Shown one piece after another: positions 7,640-14,915 of a stretch of 39,092 nt of DNA (its first letter is position 1; each line of letters begins with the position of its first letter). Both the position numbers and the translations under genes were made by a program. Origin of the DNA: Xenococcaceae cyanobacterium MO_188.B29. GTDB taxonomy: Bacteria > Cyanobacteriota > Cyanobacteriia > Cyanobacteriales > Xenococcaceae. The stretch spans positions 1-39,092 of the forward strand of contig JASJDI010000013.1 of assembly GCA_030065155.1 (NCBI GenBank). The letters are read 5' to 3'. The notes below the pieces were generated by a model that saw nothing but the letters and a program-made list of their open reading frames with translations, did no database searches and was not told where the DNA came from.

Positions 7640-7823
7640 GATTTCACCGAATCTAGTTAGGGTTAATCTCAAGGATGATGATGGTTACTTGAAGCTAGCG
7701 ATCTCTACTAGAACATAATATCTAGCAGATCTCTATCTAATTTGATTTGGATCGGATGTTGAAACGAATTTTAATTAAATTAGGGATGAGTTGGTGTTGT
7801 TTTGTAGAGACTTGAGCGAATGA

Positions 7824-7906
7824 TGCGATCAGGCGAAGCCTGGCACTACGTGGTCTGCGAAGCAGGCGCTGCGCGGTCAGCTTCGCTGCACCTACGGCGA
7901 TCGCTT
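7824..7906. repeat. GC-rich palindromic dispersed repeat cluster
   Basis: A run of short palindromes (AGGCGAAGCCT, GCGAAGC, GGCGATCGC) fills most of the space between dhaK and the oxidoreductase gene. The same words occur at 782-812 and 36266-36301. The rest of the 310-base gap (7640-7949) shows no gene. Confidence 0.65.
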
Positions 7907-7949
7907 AAGCTGTCAGGCATTTAATTACTGTAGCTATTTCTGGTTGGGT

Positions 7950-8930
7950 TTAGAGTCCATTTTCCATGGTTATAATGACTTTTCCTTGATGATTTCCTTC
8001 ACCAAAATGTTGAATAGCTTCTGCTGCGCTGCTTAAATTGTAAGGACCATCGATCGCGGGTTTAATTTGTCCAGCTTCAAATAATTCGTTGATATAATCT
8101 AAATCTTTGTTTGGTTTCAAAGCCAGAATGGTTACATTTTTCTTGAAGAAAAAACGAATGATGGGGGAAAGAAATAAAGCTTGCAAAAGCCTAGCCGTTT
8201 CCCCGCCAACAGTAACGTAAGAGCCATGAGGTTTTAACACACGCAAATACTTGAAGATAGAGCGATTCGTTTTAGGATCGAGAATCAAGTCATAACCCTG
8301 CTCGCTTTTGGTGAAATCTTCTTGTTTATAATCAATAGTGCGATCGAATCCAAGCGATCGCATCATGTCTAACTTGTTGGAACTATCAACACCTGTGATA
8401 TTTTCAACCCCTATCGCTTTGGCAATTTGTACTCCCAGAGTACCAACACCCCCACCTGCACCATTGATTAAAAGCTTTTGTCCTGGCTGAATATTCCCTA
8501 AATCTCGTAGACCCTGTAATGCTAGCATCGCTGCATGAGGTATAGCTGCTGCATCAATGTAAGACATATTTTCAGGCATCAAAGCTAAAGCACTTACAGG
8601 AGCGCAAACGTATTCCGCAAAACCGCCAAAACCACTTTCGGATAGATCTCCGTATACTTTATCATCAGGCTGAAACTGAGTAACATTTTTACCAACTGCT
8701 ACCACCTCTCCAGCTATATCAACTCCAGGTATTCGGACTTTTGGCTTGAAAAAACCACATAGCAGGCGAATATAGAACGGTGTACCCCTCACCAGACACC
8801 AATCCCAATCGTTTACAGATGATGCTTTAACTTCGATCGAGACTTCATCATCTTTGGGAGTCGGTTTTTCTATTTCTTTAAGTTGTAGGTCATTGGGTGA
8901 ACCATATTTAGTAAGTACAATTGCCTTCAC
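7950..8930 (-). CDS. Zinc-free MDR-family NAD(P)H:quinone/enoyl oxidoreductase
   Basis: A 326-residue medium-chain dehydrogenase/reductase of the quinone oxidoreductase type. An N-terminal GroES-like domain contains Val-Pro/Ile-Pro-Gly-Val-Asp-Ile-Ala-Gly-Glu-Val near residue 70. The nucleotide-binding motif Asn-Gly-Ala-Gly-Gly-Gly-Val-Gly-Thr-Leu-Gly-Val-Gln-Ile-Ala is near 155-170. The cysteine cluster and catalytic zinc ligands of classical alcohol dehydrogenases are absent, which fits the zinc-free NADPH-dependent group (reductases of quinones or alpha,beta-unsaturated carbonyls). The ATG follows a short leader and the gene stands alone, upstream of dhaK by about 300 bases. Exact substrate unknown. 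Confidence 0.88.
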   Translation of the reverse strand: MKAIVLTKYGSPNDLQLKEIEKPTPKDDEVSIEVKASSVNDWDWCLVRGTPFYIRLLCGFFKPKVRIPGVDIAGEVVAVGKNVTQFQPDDKVYGDLSESGFGGFAEYVCAPVSALALMPENMSYIDAAAIPHAAMLALQGLRDLGNIQPGQKLLINGAGGGVGTLGVQIAKAIGVENITGVDSSNKLDMMRSLGFDRTIDYKQEDFTKSEQGYDLILDPKTNRSIFKYLRVLKPHGSYVTVGGETARLLQALFLSPIIRFFFKKNVTILALKPNKDLDYINELFEAGQIKPAIDGPYNLSSAAEAIQHFGEGNHQGKVIITMENGL

Positions 8931-8975
8931 AAGTATTTACCTCGATTTCCAAGTTGATTACTTAATTCTCATACC

Positions 8976-9192
8976 TTATTGACAATTTTCATGAGATTCA
9001 TTTAAAGTTTCCATCAAAGCTGCACCAGTCCCAAAGTTATCGTATGGTGTTGGTAAATCATAAATTTTGAAAGGTTCTCAAGGAGTAATATTATTAGCCA
9101 CATCCAAATCTTCTGCCAAAATACGGATTTAGTTTCAGTTTTTCGGTTGCAGAGAGTTGTCGAATAGCAAAATTACTGGAAGATGCCAGCAT
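8976..9192 (-). pseudogene. Broken small gene following DUF433 (frameshift plus stop)
   Basis: Begins at an ATG 3 bases after the DUF433 stop. The first frame reads Met-Leu-Ala-Ser-Ser-Ser-Asn-Phe-Ala-Ile-Arg-Gln-Leu-Ser and then ends early. Shifting frame at the AAA run near residue 21 restores Ile-Arg-Ile-Leu-Ala-Glu-Asp-Leu-Asp-Val-Ala-Asn-Asn-Ile-Thr-Pro, then a TGA, then Glu-Pro-Phe-Lys-Ile-Tyr-Asp-Leu-Pro-Thr-Pro-Tyr to a TAA at 8976. One inserted A and one nonsense change explain both lesions; the repaired product would be about 71 residues. I do not recognise the family with certainty. Its place in the operon suggests part of a toxin-antitoxin-type unit that has been inactivated. Confidence 0.7.
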
Positions 9193-9195
9193 AGT

Positions 9196-9489
9196 TTAAG
9201 ATTCACTTAAAGAAGCCTTGACAGCAGGATGAACTAAATCATCGGGAACTTGATTGCGATCGATATATTCGTTGATTTCTGTCTGATTATCTAAATAAAA
9301 ACTTAAAGCATCAAATATTTGTGCCAAAGTTAGATGAGGTAAATGATGCAAAATTTCTTCTGGCATAATACCTAAACGCCACAAACAGACAATGGCGCGT
9401 ACAGATGTCCGAGTACCTTTAATAATTGGTTCTCCGCTTAAAATCTCAGGATTTCGAGCCACATAACGAGACAAGGCTGTAGCAGACAT
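9196..9489 (-). CDS. DUF433 domain protein (VapB45-type antitoxin-like)
   Basis: A 97-residue DUF433 protein. The conserved core is clear: Asn-Pro-Glu-Ile-Leu-Ser-Gly-Glu-Pro-Ile-Ile-Lys-Gly-Thr-Arg (residues 13-27) followed by a helix-turn-helix-like segment ending in Leu-Thr-Leu-Ala-Gln-Ile-Phe-Asp-Ala-Leu. DUF433 proteins are usually the antitoxin-like partner of a PIN-like DUF5615 protein. Here no DUF5615 gene follows; instead a decayed small gene starts 3 bases downstream, so this copy is an orphan. The 3' part of the gene is duplicated at 10389-10480. Confidence 0.88.
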   Translation of the reverse strand: MSATALSRYVARNPEILSGEPIIKGTRTSVRAIVCLWRLGIMPEEILHHLPHLTLAQIFDALSFYLDNQTEINEYIDRNQVPDDLVHPAVKASLSES

Positions 9490-9721
9490 GGAAATTCTTT
9501 GCTGATTACAATTGGTGTTGTATTTAGTTTATCAGTAGGTTTTCTAGTTTAGTATTGCGATCCAAAGGTTATGGGAAGCGTAATCGCTCATTTTTGTTAT
9601 TTTATTTTTTCCTTCTTGTACAATTTATAATGATTTTAGACATTAAACAGCATCAATCTCTCTCTAATCAAAATGATAAACTAAGATAAATCATCTGTAT
9701 CTCATCACTAAACTTTCAACT

Positions 9722-10009
9722 ATGTCTACTGCTACTGACATCGGCACTTTAGTTACTTGCTCTCCAGATATTCGTAAAGGTCGTCCAATCATTACGGGGA
9801 CAAGAACATCCGTTAGTCGAATAGTTGTTCTATACAAACAAGGTGCAAGTGCCGAGGAAATTGCTCGCCGCATGAATCATCTGAGTCTTGCCCAAGTTTA
9901 TGCTGCTTTGGCTTATTATCATGTCAACCAAGATGAGATTGAAGCAGATTTGGCGGAAGAAGACGCTGAATATTGGAAGTTAGCATCATTACATGCAAAG
10001 AAAGCTTAA
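9722..10009 (+). CDS. DUF433 antitoxin-like protein of a DUF433-DUF5615 pair
   Basis: A 95-residue DUF433 protein with Ser-Pro-Asp-Ile-Arg-Lys-Gly-Arg-Pro-Ile-Ile-Thr-Gly-Thr-Arg near residue 14 and a second helix-turn-helix-like half (Leu-Ser-Leu-Ala-Gln-Val-Tyr-Ala-Ala-Leu-Ala-Tyr-Tyr). It ends with an acidic segment (Glu-Ala-Asp-Leu-Ala-Glu-Glu-Asp) likely to contact its partner. Twelve bases separate its stop from the ATG of the DUF5615 gene, the usual antitoxin-first order. It is divergent from the orphan DUF433 gene and clearly distinct in sequence, so the two are not a recent duplication. Confidence 0.9.
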   Translation: MSTATDIGTLVTCSPDIRKGRPIITGTRTSVSRIVVLYKQGASAEEIARRMNHLSLAQVYAALAYYHVNQDEIEADLAEEDAEYWKLASLHAKKA

Positions 10010-10021
10010 CTAATTTGTTAG

Positions 10022-10384
10022 ATGAGCAAGATACTTTTGTATATTGACGAGGACTCAATGGATGAAGACTTTGTAAGAGCCTTGAGATCTCGCAATGCTG
10101 ATGTTCTGACAGTTGCAGATGTTGGAATGTTAAACAAATCCGATGAAGAACAGCTAGACTGGGCAAGGCAAAACAATCGGGTTATTTTTAGTTTTAACAT
10201 CAGAGATTTTTATCGATTGCATACCGCTATAATCGGACAGGGTTTATCTCACGCAGGAATTATCCTAGCTCCGCAACAACGTTATGGAATTGGTGACTTG
10301 ATGAGAGGTGTGTTGAAGTTGATAAACACTAAATCTTCAGAAGAAATGCAGGGACAGCTAGAGTTTCTGAGTAATTGGATTTAA
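10022..10384 (+). CDS. DUF5615 PIN-like protein (VapC45-type toxin candidate)
   Basis: A 120-residue DUF5615 (Mut7-C/PIN-like) protein. It opens with Leu-Leu-Tyr-Ile-Asp-Glu-Asp, the first acidic metal-binding cluster of PIN-like folds. It then has Asp-Val-Leu-Thr-Val-Ala-Asp-Val-Gly-Met, Ser-Asp-Glu-Glu-Gln-Leu-Asp-Trp-Ala near residue 40, and Arg-Val-Ile-Phe-Ser-Phe-Asn-Ile-Arg-Asp-Phe near 53, where relatives have a Thr-x-Asp-x-Asp-Phe motif. The middle position being Asn (Ser-Phe-Asn-Ile-Arg-Asp-Phe) is worth noting but Asp at the end is kept. The protein is predicted to be an RNase-like toxin held by the upstream DUF433 protein; activity is not shown by sequence. Confidence 0.87.
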   Translation: MSKILLYIDEDSMDEDFVRALRSRNADVLTVADVGMLNKSDEEQLDWARQNNRVIFSFNIRDFYRLHTAIIGQGLSHAGIILAPQQRYGIGDLMRGVLKLINTKSSEEMQGQLEFLSNWI

Positions 10385-10388
10385 TATA

Positions 10389-10480
10389 GATGAACTAAGT
10401 CATCAGGAACTTGATTGCGCTCGATATATTCGTTGATTTCTGTCTGATTATCTAAATAAAAACTTAAAGCATCAAATATT
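10389..10480 (-). pseudogene. 92-bp duplicated 3' fragment of the orphan DUF433 gene
   Basis: Matches 9228-9319 over 92 bases with three substitutions and no gaps, in the same orientation. It covers roughly codons 57-87 of the DUF433 gene and has no start. The match stops abruptly at both ends, with unrelated sequence beyond. It lies 5 bases after the DUF5615 stop, so the two copies are direct repeats that bracket the DUF433-DUF5615 pair. Confidence 0.85.
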
Positions 10481-10516
10481 ATATGTTAGCTGGATAGTTC
10501 CACCGATCATGCTTAG

Positions 10517-11557
10517 TCAATTGCAATCGCGGTCTGAGTTTAAACTCATGCCAGAAGGGAGTTTAGTTCGACAAAGCTTCACATGTTCAAGTTGTTTTGC
10601 TGTTATTTTGGCTCCCGTAAAATCAGCATGCTCCAGATCTACCTCCCAGAAAACAGCATTACTAAAATCCGCCCCTCTACAATTTGCTCCAAAGAAAGTC
10701 ACTCTGTCTAGCTCGGTATCACTAAAGTTAGCTCCTTCTAGGTTGGCTTCTCGAAAAGAGATCTCTGAGAGAATAGCTCCAAAAAAGTTTGCCTTAAGCA
10801 ATTGACATTTGTAAAAGCGCAATCCATTTAACTTGATTCTCTTCGCGTCAATCAAAAAATGCGCATTATTTAAGCTTGCGCAATTAAGGCAAGTAGACTG
10901 CAAGTCTATAATCTTTCCTTCAGGATCAACACCTTGTCGCCTGATAATAGCAGTTAATGCTGCTTGGACATCAGGCTTAACCTTTTCAAAATTGCTATCA
11001 CTAATATCAATGGCACCTCTATATCTAATAAAGGATTCAAGTATTTCTATTATTGTCCAGTAATATGATGGGTTGGTATTGGCAATCTGCTCTAATGAAA
11101 ATATGGCTCCCAACCTCGATTCCAGTCTCTCAGAAGACAATTCACTGGTAGCCCTGCTAAAACTTTCTATGGTCAATTTTTCATCCCCTGATTTGAGGCT
11201 CCTCCAAGTGAAATAAGCAGTAAAAATAAATCCCAATGTGCCAAGCGTTTTTAAGATCTCTAAATAGTTTTCTCGAATTTCGTTTTCGAGTTTGTATAAC
11301 TCTTGCCCTTGATTCGGTGAATTTGTCCCAAACGTTTCGTATATTTTTTCTGCCTGTCTATGAGGTACAAACCAAACTAAAACCAATAAGAATAGCAAAA
11401 AGATTGATATAAAATATAAAATAATTAGGTCTAGACGCTTTCTGAAAAAAATTTTAGTGAGCTTAAAGCCTCGCTGAAAAGATTTAGAGAGTTTTAAATT
11501 TCTGAACAAAGGTCGAGATTTCTTTGGAAGCACTATAGTCACCTTTAGATCGGGCAC
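10517..11557 (-). CDS. Membrane-anchored pentapeptide-repeat protein
   Basis: A 346-residue protein. A basic N-terminus (about 1-40) precedes a strong membrane helix (about 44-64). A linker and a second hydrophobic stretch (about 103-118) follow, then a helical segment with Phe-Ser-Arg-Ala-x-x-x-Leu-Ser-Ser-Glu-Arg-Leu-Glu-Ser-Arg-Leu-Gly-Ala-Ile (about 134-153) of the type found before many pentapeptide arrays. The C-terminal third (about 216-325) holds A(D/N)LXX-like units such as Ala-Asn-Leu-Glu-Gly, Ala-Asn-Phe-Ser-Asp, Ala-Asp-Phe-Ser-Asn and Ala-Asp-Phe-Thr-Gly, forming a right-handed beta-helix. Such proteins are common in cyanobacteria and mostly of unknown function. It lies in the accessory island. 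Confidence 0.8.
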   Translation of the reverse strand: MPDLKVTIVLPKKSRPLFRNLKLSKSFQRGFKLTKIFFRKRLDLIILYFISIFLLFLLVLVWFVPHRQAEKIYETFGTNSPNQGQELYKLENEIRENYLEILKTLGTLGFIFTAYFTWRSLKSGDEKLTIESFSRATSELSSERLESRLGAIFSLEQIANTNPSYYWTIIEILESFIRYRGAIDISDSNFEKVKPDVQAALTAIIRRQGVDPEGKIIDLQSTCLNCASLNNAHFLIDAKRIKLNGLRFYKCQLLKANFFGAILSEISFREANLEGANFSDTELDRVTFFGANCRGADFSNAVFWEVDLEHADFTGAKITAKQLEHVKLCRTKLPSGMSLNSDRDCN

Positions 11558-11656
11558 TATCGAGTGTATAAAAAGAGATTTGCATTAATAATGGAGTGGA
11601 CAAGTATTGCCACGGCGAATAAAGAAGAACTTGGTAATTCGGGGTATTTTCTGGTT

Positions 11657-11929
11657 TTACCTATCTCTAAATACTATATTCTGTGAGTTCCATCCTGGAT
11701 CATATTGATCGGAATCCGAGAAACGATCTATTAAATCTTCCTGGTGATGATGGGAACTTGATAAACGCTGTAATAAATTTTGAAAACAATCCCTCGAACA
11801 CGGTGTAGCATTTGATTTGGCAAAACACCCAAAATATCTTAAGTACTGCTCATATTTTGGTGAATTGCCTGTATTCTTACACCATTTCAAATATCCTTTC
11901 AAGACTGGAGCGTTTTTAAGATTGATCAT
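11657..11929 (-). CDS. Small hypothetical protein
   Basis: A 90-residue reading frame with a good ribosome site (GGAGG about 9 bases before the ATG). The product is polar, with four Cys, a Tyr/Lys-rich N-terminal half and a His-His-His stretch near residue 60. I do not recognise it. It sits in the accessory island between the pentapeptide-repeat gene and an integrase relic, so it may be a rarely conserved gene. Coding status rests mainly on the ribosome site and lack of a competing frame. Confidence 0.5.
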   Translation of the reverse strand: MINLKNAPVLKGYLKWCKNTGNSPKYEQYLRYFGCFAKSNATPCSRDCFQNLLQRLSSSHHHQEDLIDRFSDSDQYDPGWNSQNIVFRDR

Positions 11930-12177
11930 GGCTTTTTACCTCCCCTTCAGCTTACATGATGGCATCGAGTAAAAGCTTAATCATTTGTTAGGGACGACTC
12001 TAGAAATATCAGCACGCTCTCTACTCCTCTAAGGAATAATGAGGAGTAGAGGAGAAATTCAAGTAGAGCTTACCCCTCACATTAATACTAAGTTCGTATA
12101 AATCTTATGGTTAAAAATTTCATAAAGAATATACAAAAGGAAACGATGCTTAATTATTGTTAAAAGATTCTTTTTAA

Positions 12178-12333
12178 AAGAGCATTGGGTTCTCAAAAAA
12201 AAGCTATATTAATTGGATTAAACTCTACATTATATTTCATAATAAACGGCATCCCAAAGAAATGAATGGAAAAGAAATTGAAGAATTTTTAATCCATTTA
12301 GTAGTAAAGAAAAACGTAGATCCATCTACATAA
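12178..12333 (+). pseudogene. N-terminal relic of an integron-type tyrosine recombinase
   Basis: An open stretch without a start reads Lys-Lys-Ser-Tyr-Ile-Asn-Trp-Ile-Lys-Leu-Tyr-Ile-Ile-Phe-His-Asn-Lys-Arg-His-Pro-Lys-Glu-Met, then an acidic segment and Phe-Leu-Ile-His-Leu-Val-Val-Lys-Lys-Asn-Val-Asp-Pro-Ser-Thr before a TAA. The Tyr-x-x-Trp-Ile-Lys ... His-Asn-Lys-Arg-His-Pro ... Phe-Leu-x-His-Leu-Ala-Val pattern is the core-binding N-terminal domain of integron integrases. The catalytic domain is absent: after the stop, the 3' end of the DhaM fusion gene begins 6 bases later. The rest of the 410-base gap (11930-12339) has no gene. Confidence 0.75.
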
Positions 12334-12339
12334 TATTAA

Positions 12340-14829
12340 TTATTGCTTCTGCAAAGCGACATTAGAAACATATTCCCTTACTGCTGCTGCTGAATCTAAC
12401 TGCAAAACAGCAGATGAGATCGCTTTTCCCTCTAACTTACTCAAACTACCAATCTTAGCTTTAATTCCAGGTATAGTGGGAGGATTGACACTCAATTCAT
12501 CTACTCCTAACCCCAATAAAATCGGTATGGAAGTAGTCTCGCTGGCTAATTGACCGCAGACACTAACTGTAATACCTGCATTATGAGCAGCATCAACGGT
12601 TTGGCGAATCATCCGTAATACCGCAGGTTCGTAGGCATCGGCTAATGTTGCAACTTTCGGATTGGTGCGATCGCTTGCCATGATATATTGACTAAGATCG
12701 TTAGTACCAATACTGAAAAAATCTACTTCTTTTGCCAATAAGTCAGCCATAGTCACAGCAGCAGGTGTTTCTACCATAATACCGATCGCGATTTGGGGAT
12801 CGAATTCTATTTTGCTTTCTCTCAATTCTGCTTGTACTTCTTGCACTAACTTTTTGGCTGCTTTTACTTCTCTTACGGATGTCACCATCGGGAACATTAG
12901 TTTAATTTTATGTTTTGCAGAGGCTCGTAATATGGCTCTTAATTGAGTTTTGAATAGATCGGGACAATCCAAACTTTGACGAATACCGCGCCAGCCTAAA
13001 CTAGGATTAGTTTCTGTGGGGAGATTGAGATAGTTAACGGGTTTATCTGCACCGATATCGAGGGTACGAATAGTTAAGGGACGCTCTCCCATAATTGCAC
13101 CTATGTCTGCAATAATTTTTAGTTGTTCTGCTTCTGTTGGAGGAGTTGATCGATCGAGATACAGTAATTCAGTTCGCAATAAACCCACTCCATCTGCACC
13201 CCATTCGAGGGCATAAGTAGCATTATTTACACTCATAATATTAGCTAAGACGGGAATTAGACGATCGTCTAGAGTAACTGCTTCGGAAATAATTGATGCT
13301 TGGTGATTTATTTGAGCTTGTATTTGTTGGCGTTGTTCGATATTAGGTTCGAGCCAAATTTGACCAGTTGCCCCATCAATGGCGATTTCTGTATTAGGTT
13401 TTAGAGAAAATAATTCTTGACCTACCCCTACGATCATTGGTATTCCGAGTTGACTAGCAACTAAAGCACTATGAGAGGTAGCACTACCAGCAGCAAGACA
13501 AATTCCCAATACCTCACCCGATTTTAATTGGGCTACTTCGGAAACAGTTAGATCGTTGGCAGCCAGAATTACACCTGAGAGTATATCAGTTGATTGCTTG
13601 TCTACTCCCAATAACAGACACAGTATTCTTTGTCCCACATCTTCTACATCCGCAGCACGAGCCTTCAAATAAGAATCTTCCAAAGCTTGATAGGATGCTA
13701 CTAGTTCTGCGATCGCATTTTTCCAAGCGGTGGCAGCAGTTAAGGATTTATTGAAAATTAGCTGACGAGTTCCCTCAATTAATTCTAGGTCTTTTAAATA
13801 AAGTAAATGTGCATTAAAGATACTAGCGGATTCTGCTGTTTCTTGTCTGACAAGCTGTTCTAGTTCTTTTATCCCTCGCTCGATCGCCTTTTGTAGTTGC
13901 TGCCATTCTAGATCGGGATTATCTGTAGTTTCGTCAATAATTTCTAGGATATTTGGTCGATAGAAAAAGATTGGTGCAATAGTTTTTCCAGGTGCAGCAG
14001 GTATTCCTCTTAGCTGTAGAGACGTTTTATGAAACATCTCTACAGCTTGAAATGTCTCTATAGTTGATTCGCCAAATCCTTCTGCAATTAATTCCTGTAA
14101 AGCTGCTAAAGCTTCATTAGCATCTTCTCCTGTTGCACTAACGGCTATTTTGTGTCCCTGACGCACTCCCAACAGCATAACCTGATTGATGCTTTTCGCA
14201 CTGACAATCTGGCTTTGGGTGGTTAGATTTTGGAGCTTGATTTCTGCGGAAAAACTAGAGGCTGTGCTGACAAACTTAGCTGCAGGACGAGCATGAAGCC
14301 CATGATTATTAGTGATAGTAAGTATAATACTTTGTTCAGGAGTTGCGGTCTGCGCCAGAGCGTAACGCGTGATCGCTTTTTTGTTTTCTTGACTTTCTTC
14401 TACTACTAATAAGTTGTCACTACCTGCTAGCTGAGATATCTTAGCATCTAAAGAAGCTCTAGCAGATTTCACAACTTGTTCTAGGGATGCACCAGATGCT
14501 GCTTCTACCACTGCTGCGATCGCTCCTTCTACTAAAGGAGCTTCGCATAATCTAACTTTCTCTTGTTCTTCTTCTGGAAGAAACTCTAAAGCCATTTCTG
14601 CACTCAAGATGGCACTTCCTAAATCCATTAAAACAACTACACCCGATTCATTATTCACGGATTCAATGGCAGCCTGAATTTGCAGAGCATCAGTACCAAA
14701 GGGATTGGCTGGGTCATCTATGCCCGCAGCGATCGCCAAGGGAACATTGGTTTGAATCATTTGTTGAGCTAATTCTTTGATCCCTTCCGCTAACTTAGCA
14801 CTATGGGAAACAATCACAATTCCAACCAT
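12340..14829 (-). CDS. dhaM: DhaM-HPr-Enzyme I fusion: PEP-dependent phosphoryl donor for dihydroxyacetone kinase
   Basis: An 829-residue phosphotransferase with three parts. Residues 1-130 are a mannose-class EIIA domain of DhaM, with phospho-acceptor His9 (Val-Ser-His-Ser) and a Val-Val-Leu-Met-Asp-Leu-Gly-Ser-Ala core. Residues about 165-255 are HPr with the Gly-Leu-His-Ala-Arg-Pro-Ala site (His179). Residues about 270-829 are a complete Enzyme I: Gly-Ser-Ala-Thr-Ser-His453 active site, Gly-Val-Gly-Leu-Leu-Arg-Thr-Glu near 547, an Asn-Pro-Ser-Leu-Gly-Trp-Arg-Gly motif near 608, and Cys-Gly-Gln-Leu-Ala near 775, so PEP binding is expected. In E. coli DhaM the EI part is truncated; here one polypeptide can carry phosphate from PEP to DhaL. 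Transcribed alone, 86 bases after dtd. The dhaK/dhaL genes are 5-8 kb away on the same strand. Confidence 0.95.
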   Translation of the reverse strand: MVGIVIVSHSAKLAEGIKELAQQMIQTNVPLAIAAGIDDPANPFGTDALQIQAAIESVNNESGVVVLMDLGSAILSAEMALEFLPEEEQEKVRLCEAPLVEGAIAAVVEAASGASLEQVVKSARASLDAKISQLAGSDNLLVVEESQENKKAITRYALAQTATPEQSIILTITNNHGLHARPAAKFVSTASSFSAEIKLQNLTTQSQIVSAKSINQVMLLGVRQGHKIAVSATGEDANEALAALQELIAEGFGESTIETFQAVEMFHKTSLQLRGIPAAPGKTIAPIFFYRPNILEIIDETTDNPDLEWQQLQKAIERGIKELEQLVRQETAESASIFNAHLLYLKDLELIEGTRQLIFNKSLTAATAWKNAIAELVASYQALEDSYLKARAADVEDVGQRILCLLLGVDKQSTDILSGVILAANDLTVSEVAQLKSGEVLGICLAAGSATSHSALVASQLGIPMIVGVGQELFSLKPNTEIAIDGATGQIWLEPNIEQRQQIQAQINHQASIISEAVTLDDRLIPVLANIMSVNNATYALEWGADGVGLLRTELLYLDRSTPPTEAEQLKIIADIGAIMGERPLTIRTLDIGADKPVNYLNLPTETNPSLGWRGIRQSLDCPDLFKTQLRAILRASAKHKIKLMFPMVTSVREVKAAKKLVQEVQAELRESKIEFDPQIAIGIMVETPAAVTMADLLAKEVDFFSIGTNDLSQYIMASDRTNPKVATLADAYEPAVLRMIRQTVDAAHNAGITVSVCGQLASETTSIPILLGLGVDELSVNPPTIPGIKAKIGSLSKLEGKAISSAVLQLDSAAAVREYVSNVALQKQ
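14014..14045. repeat. Palindromic repeat inside the HPr-EI linker of the DhaM fusion
   Basis: CTGTAGAGACGTTT (14014-14027) and AAACATCTCTACAG (14032-14045) form 14-bp arms with one mismatch around a 4-base loop. A further half-copy (ATGTCTCTATAG) follows at 14052-14063. This has the form of a dispersed cyanobacterial GTAGAGACGTTTCATG-type palindrome, usually intergenic. Here it encodes about residues 262-272, exactly between the HPr and EI domains. Confidence 0.7.
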
Positions 14830-14915
14830 GTCATGCTTGCCTTATTAGTTTTCGTAATTATACGATTACATTATTTTTGTCTTGCCTAATCATTTCCAAG
14901 AAAAAATTTAATTTC

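Noticed and set aside
7640-7672. An upstream in-frame ATG that would lengthen DhaK by 11 residues
   Set aside because: The inner ATG gives the family N-terminus (Met-Lys-Lys-Leu-Ile-Asn) and has a better-placed ribosome site.
10509-10805. A 98-residue Ser/Lys-rich plus-strand frame
   Set aside because: It lies entirely antisense to the pentapeptide-repeat coding region, whose repeats keep the opposite strand open.
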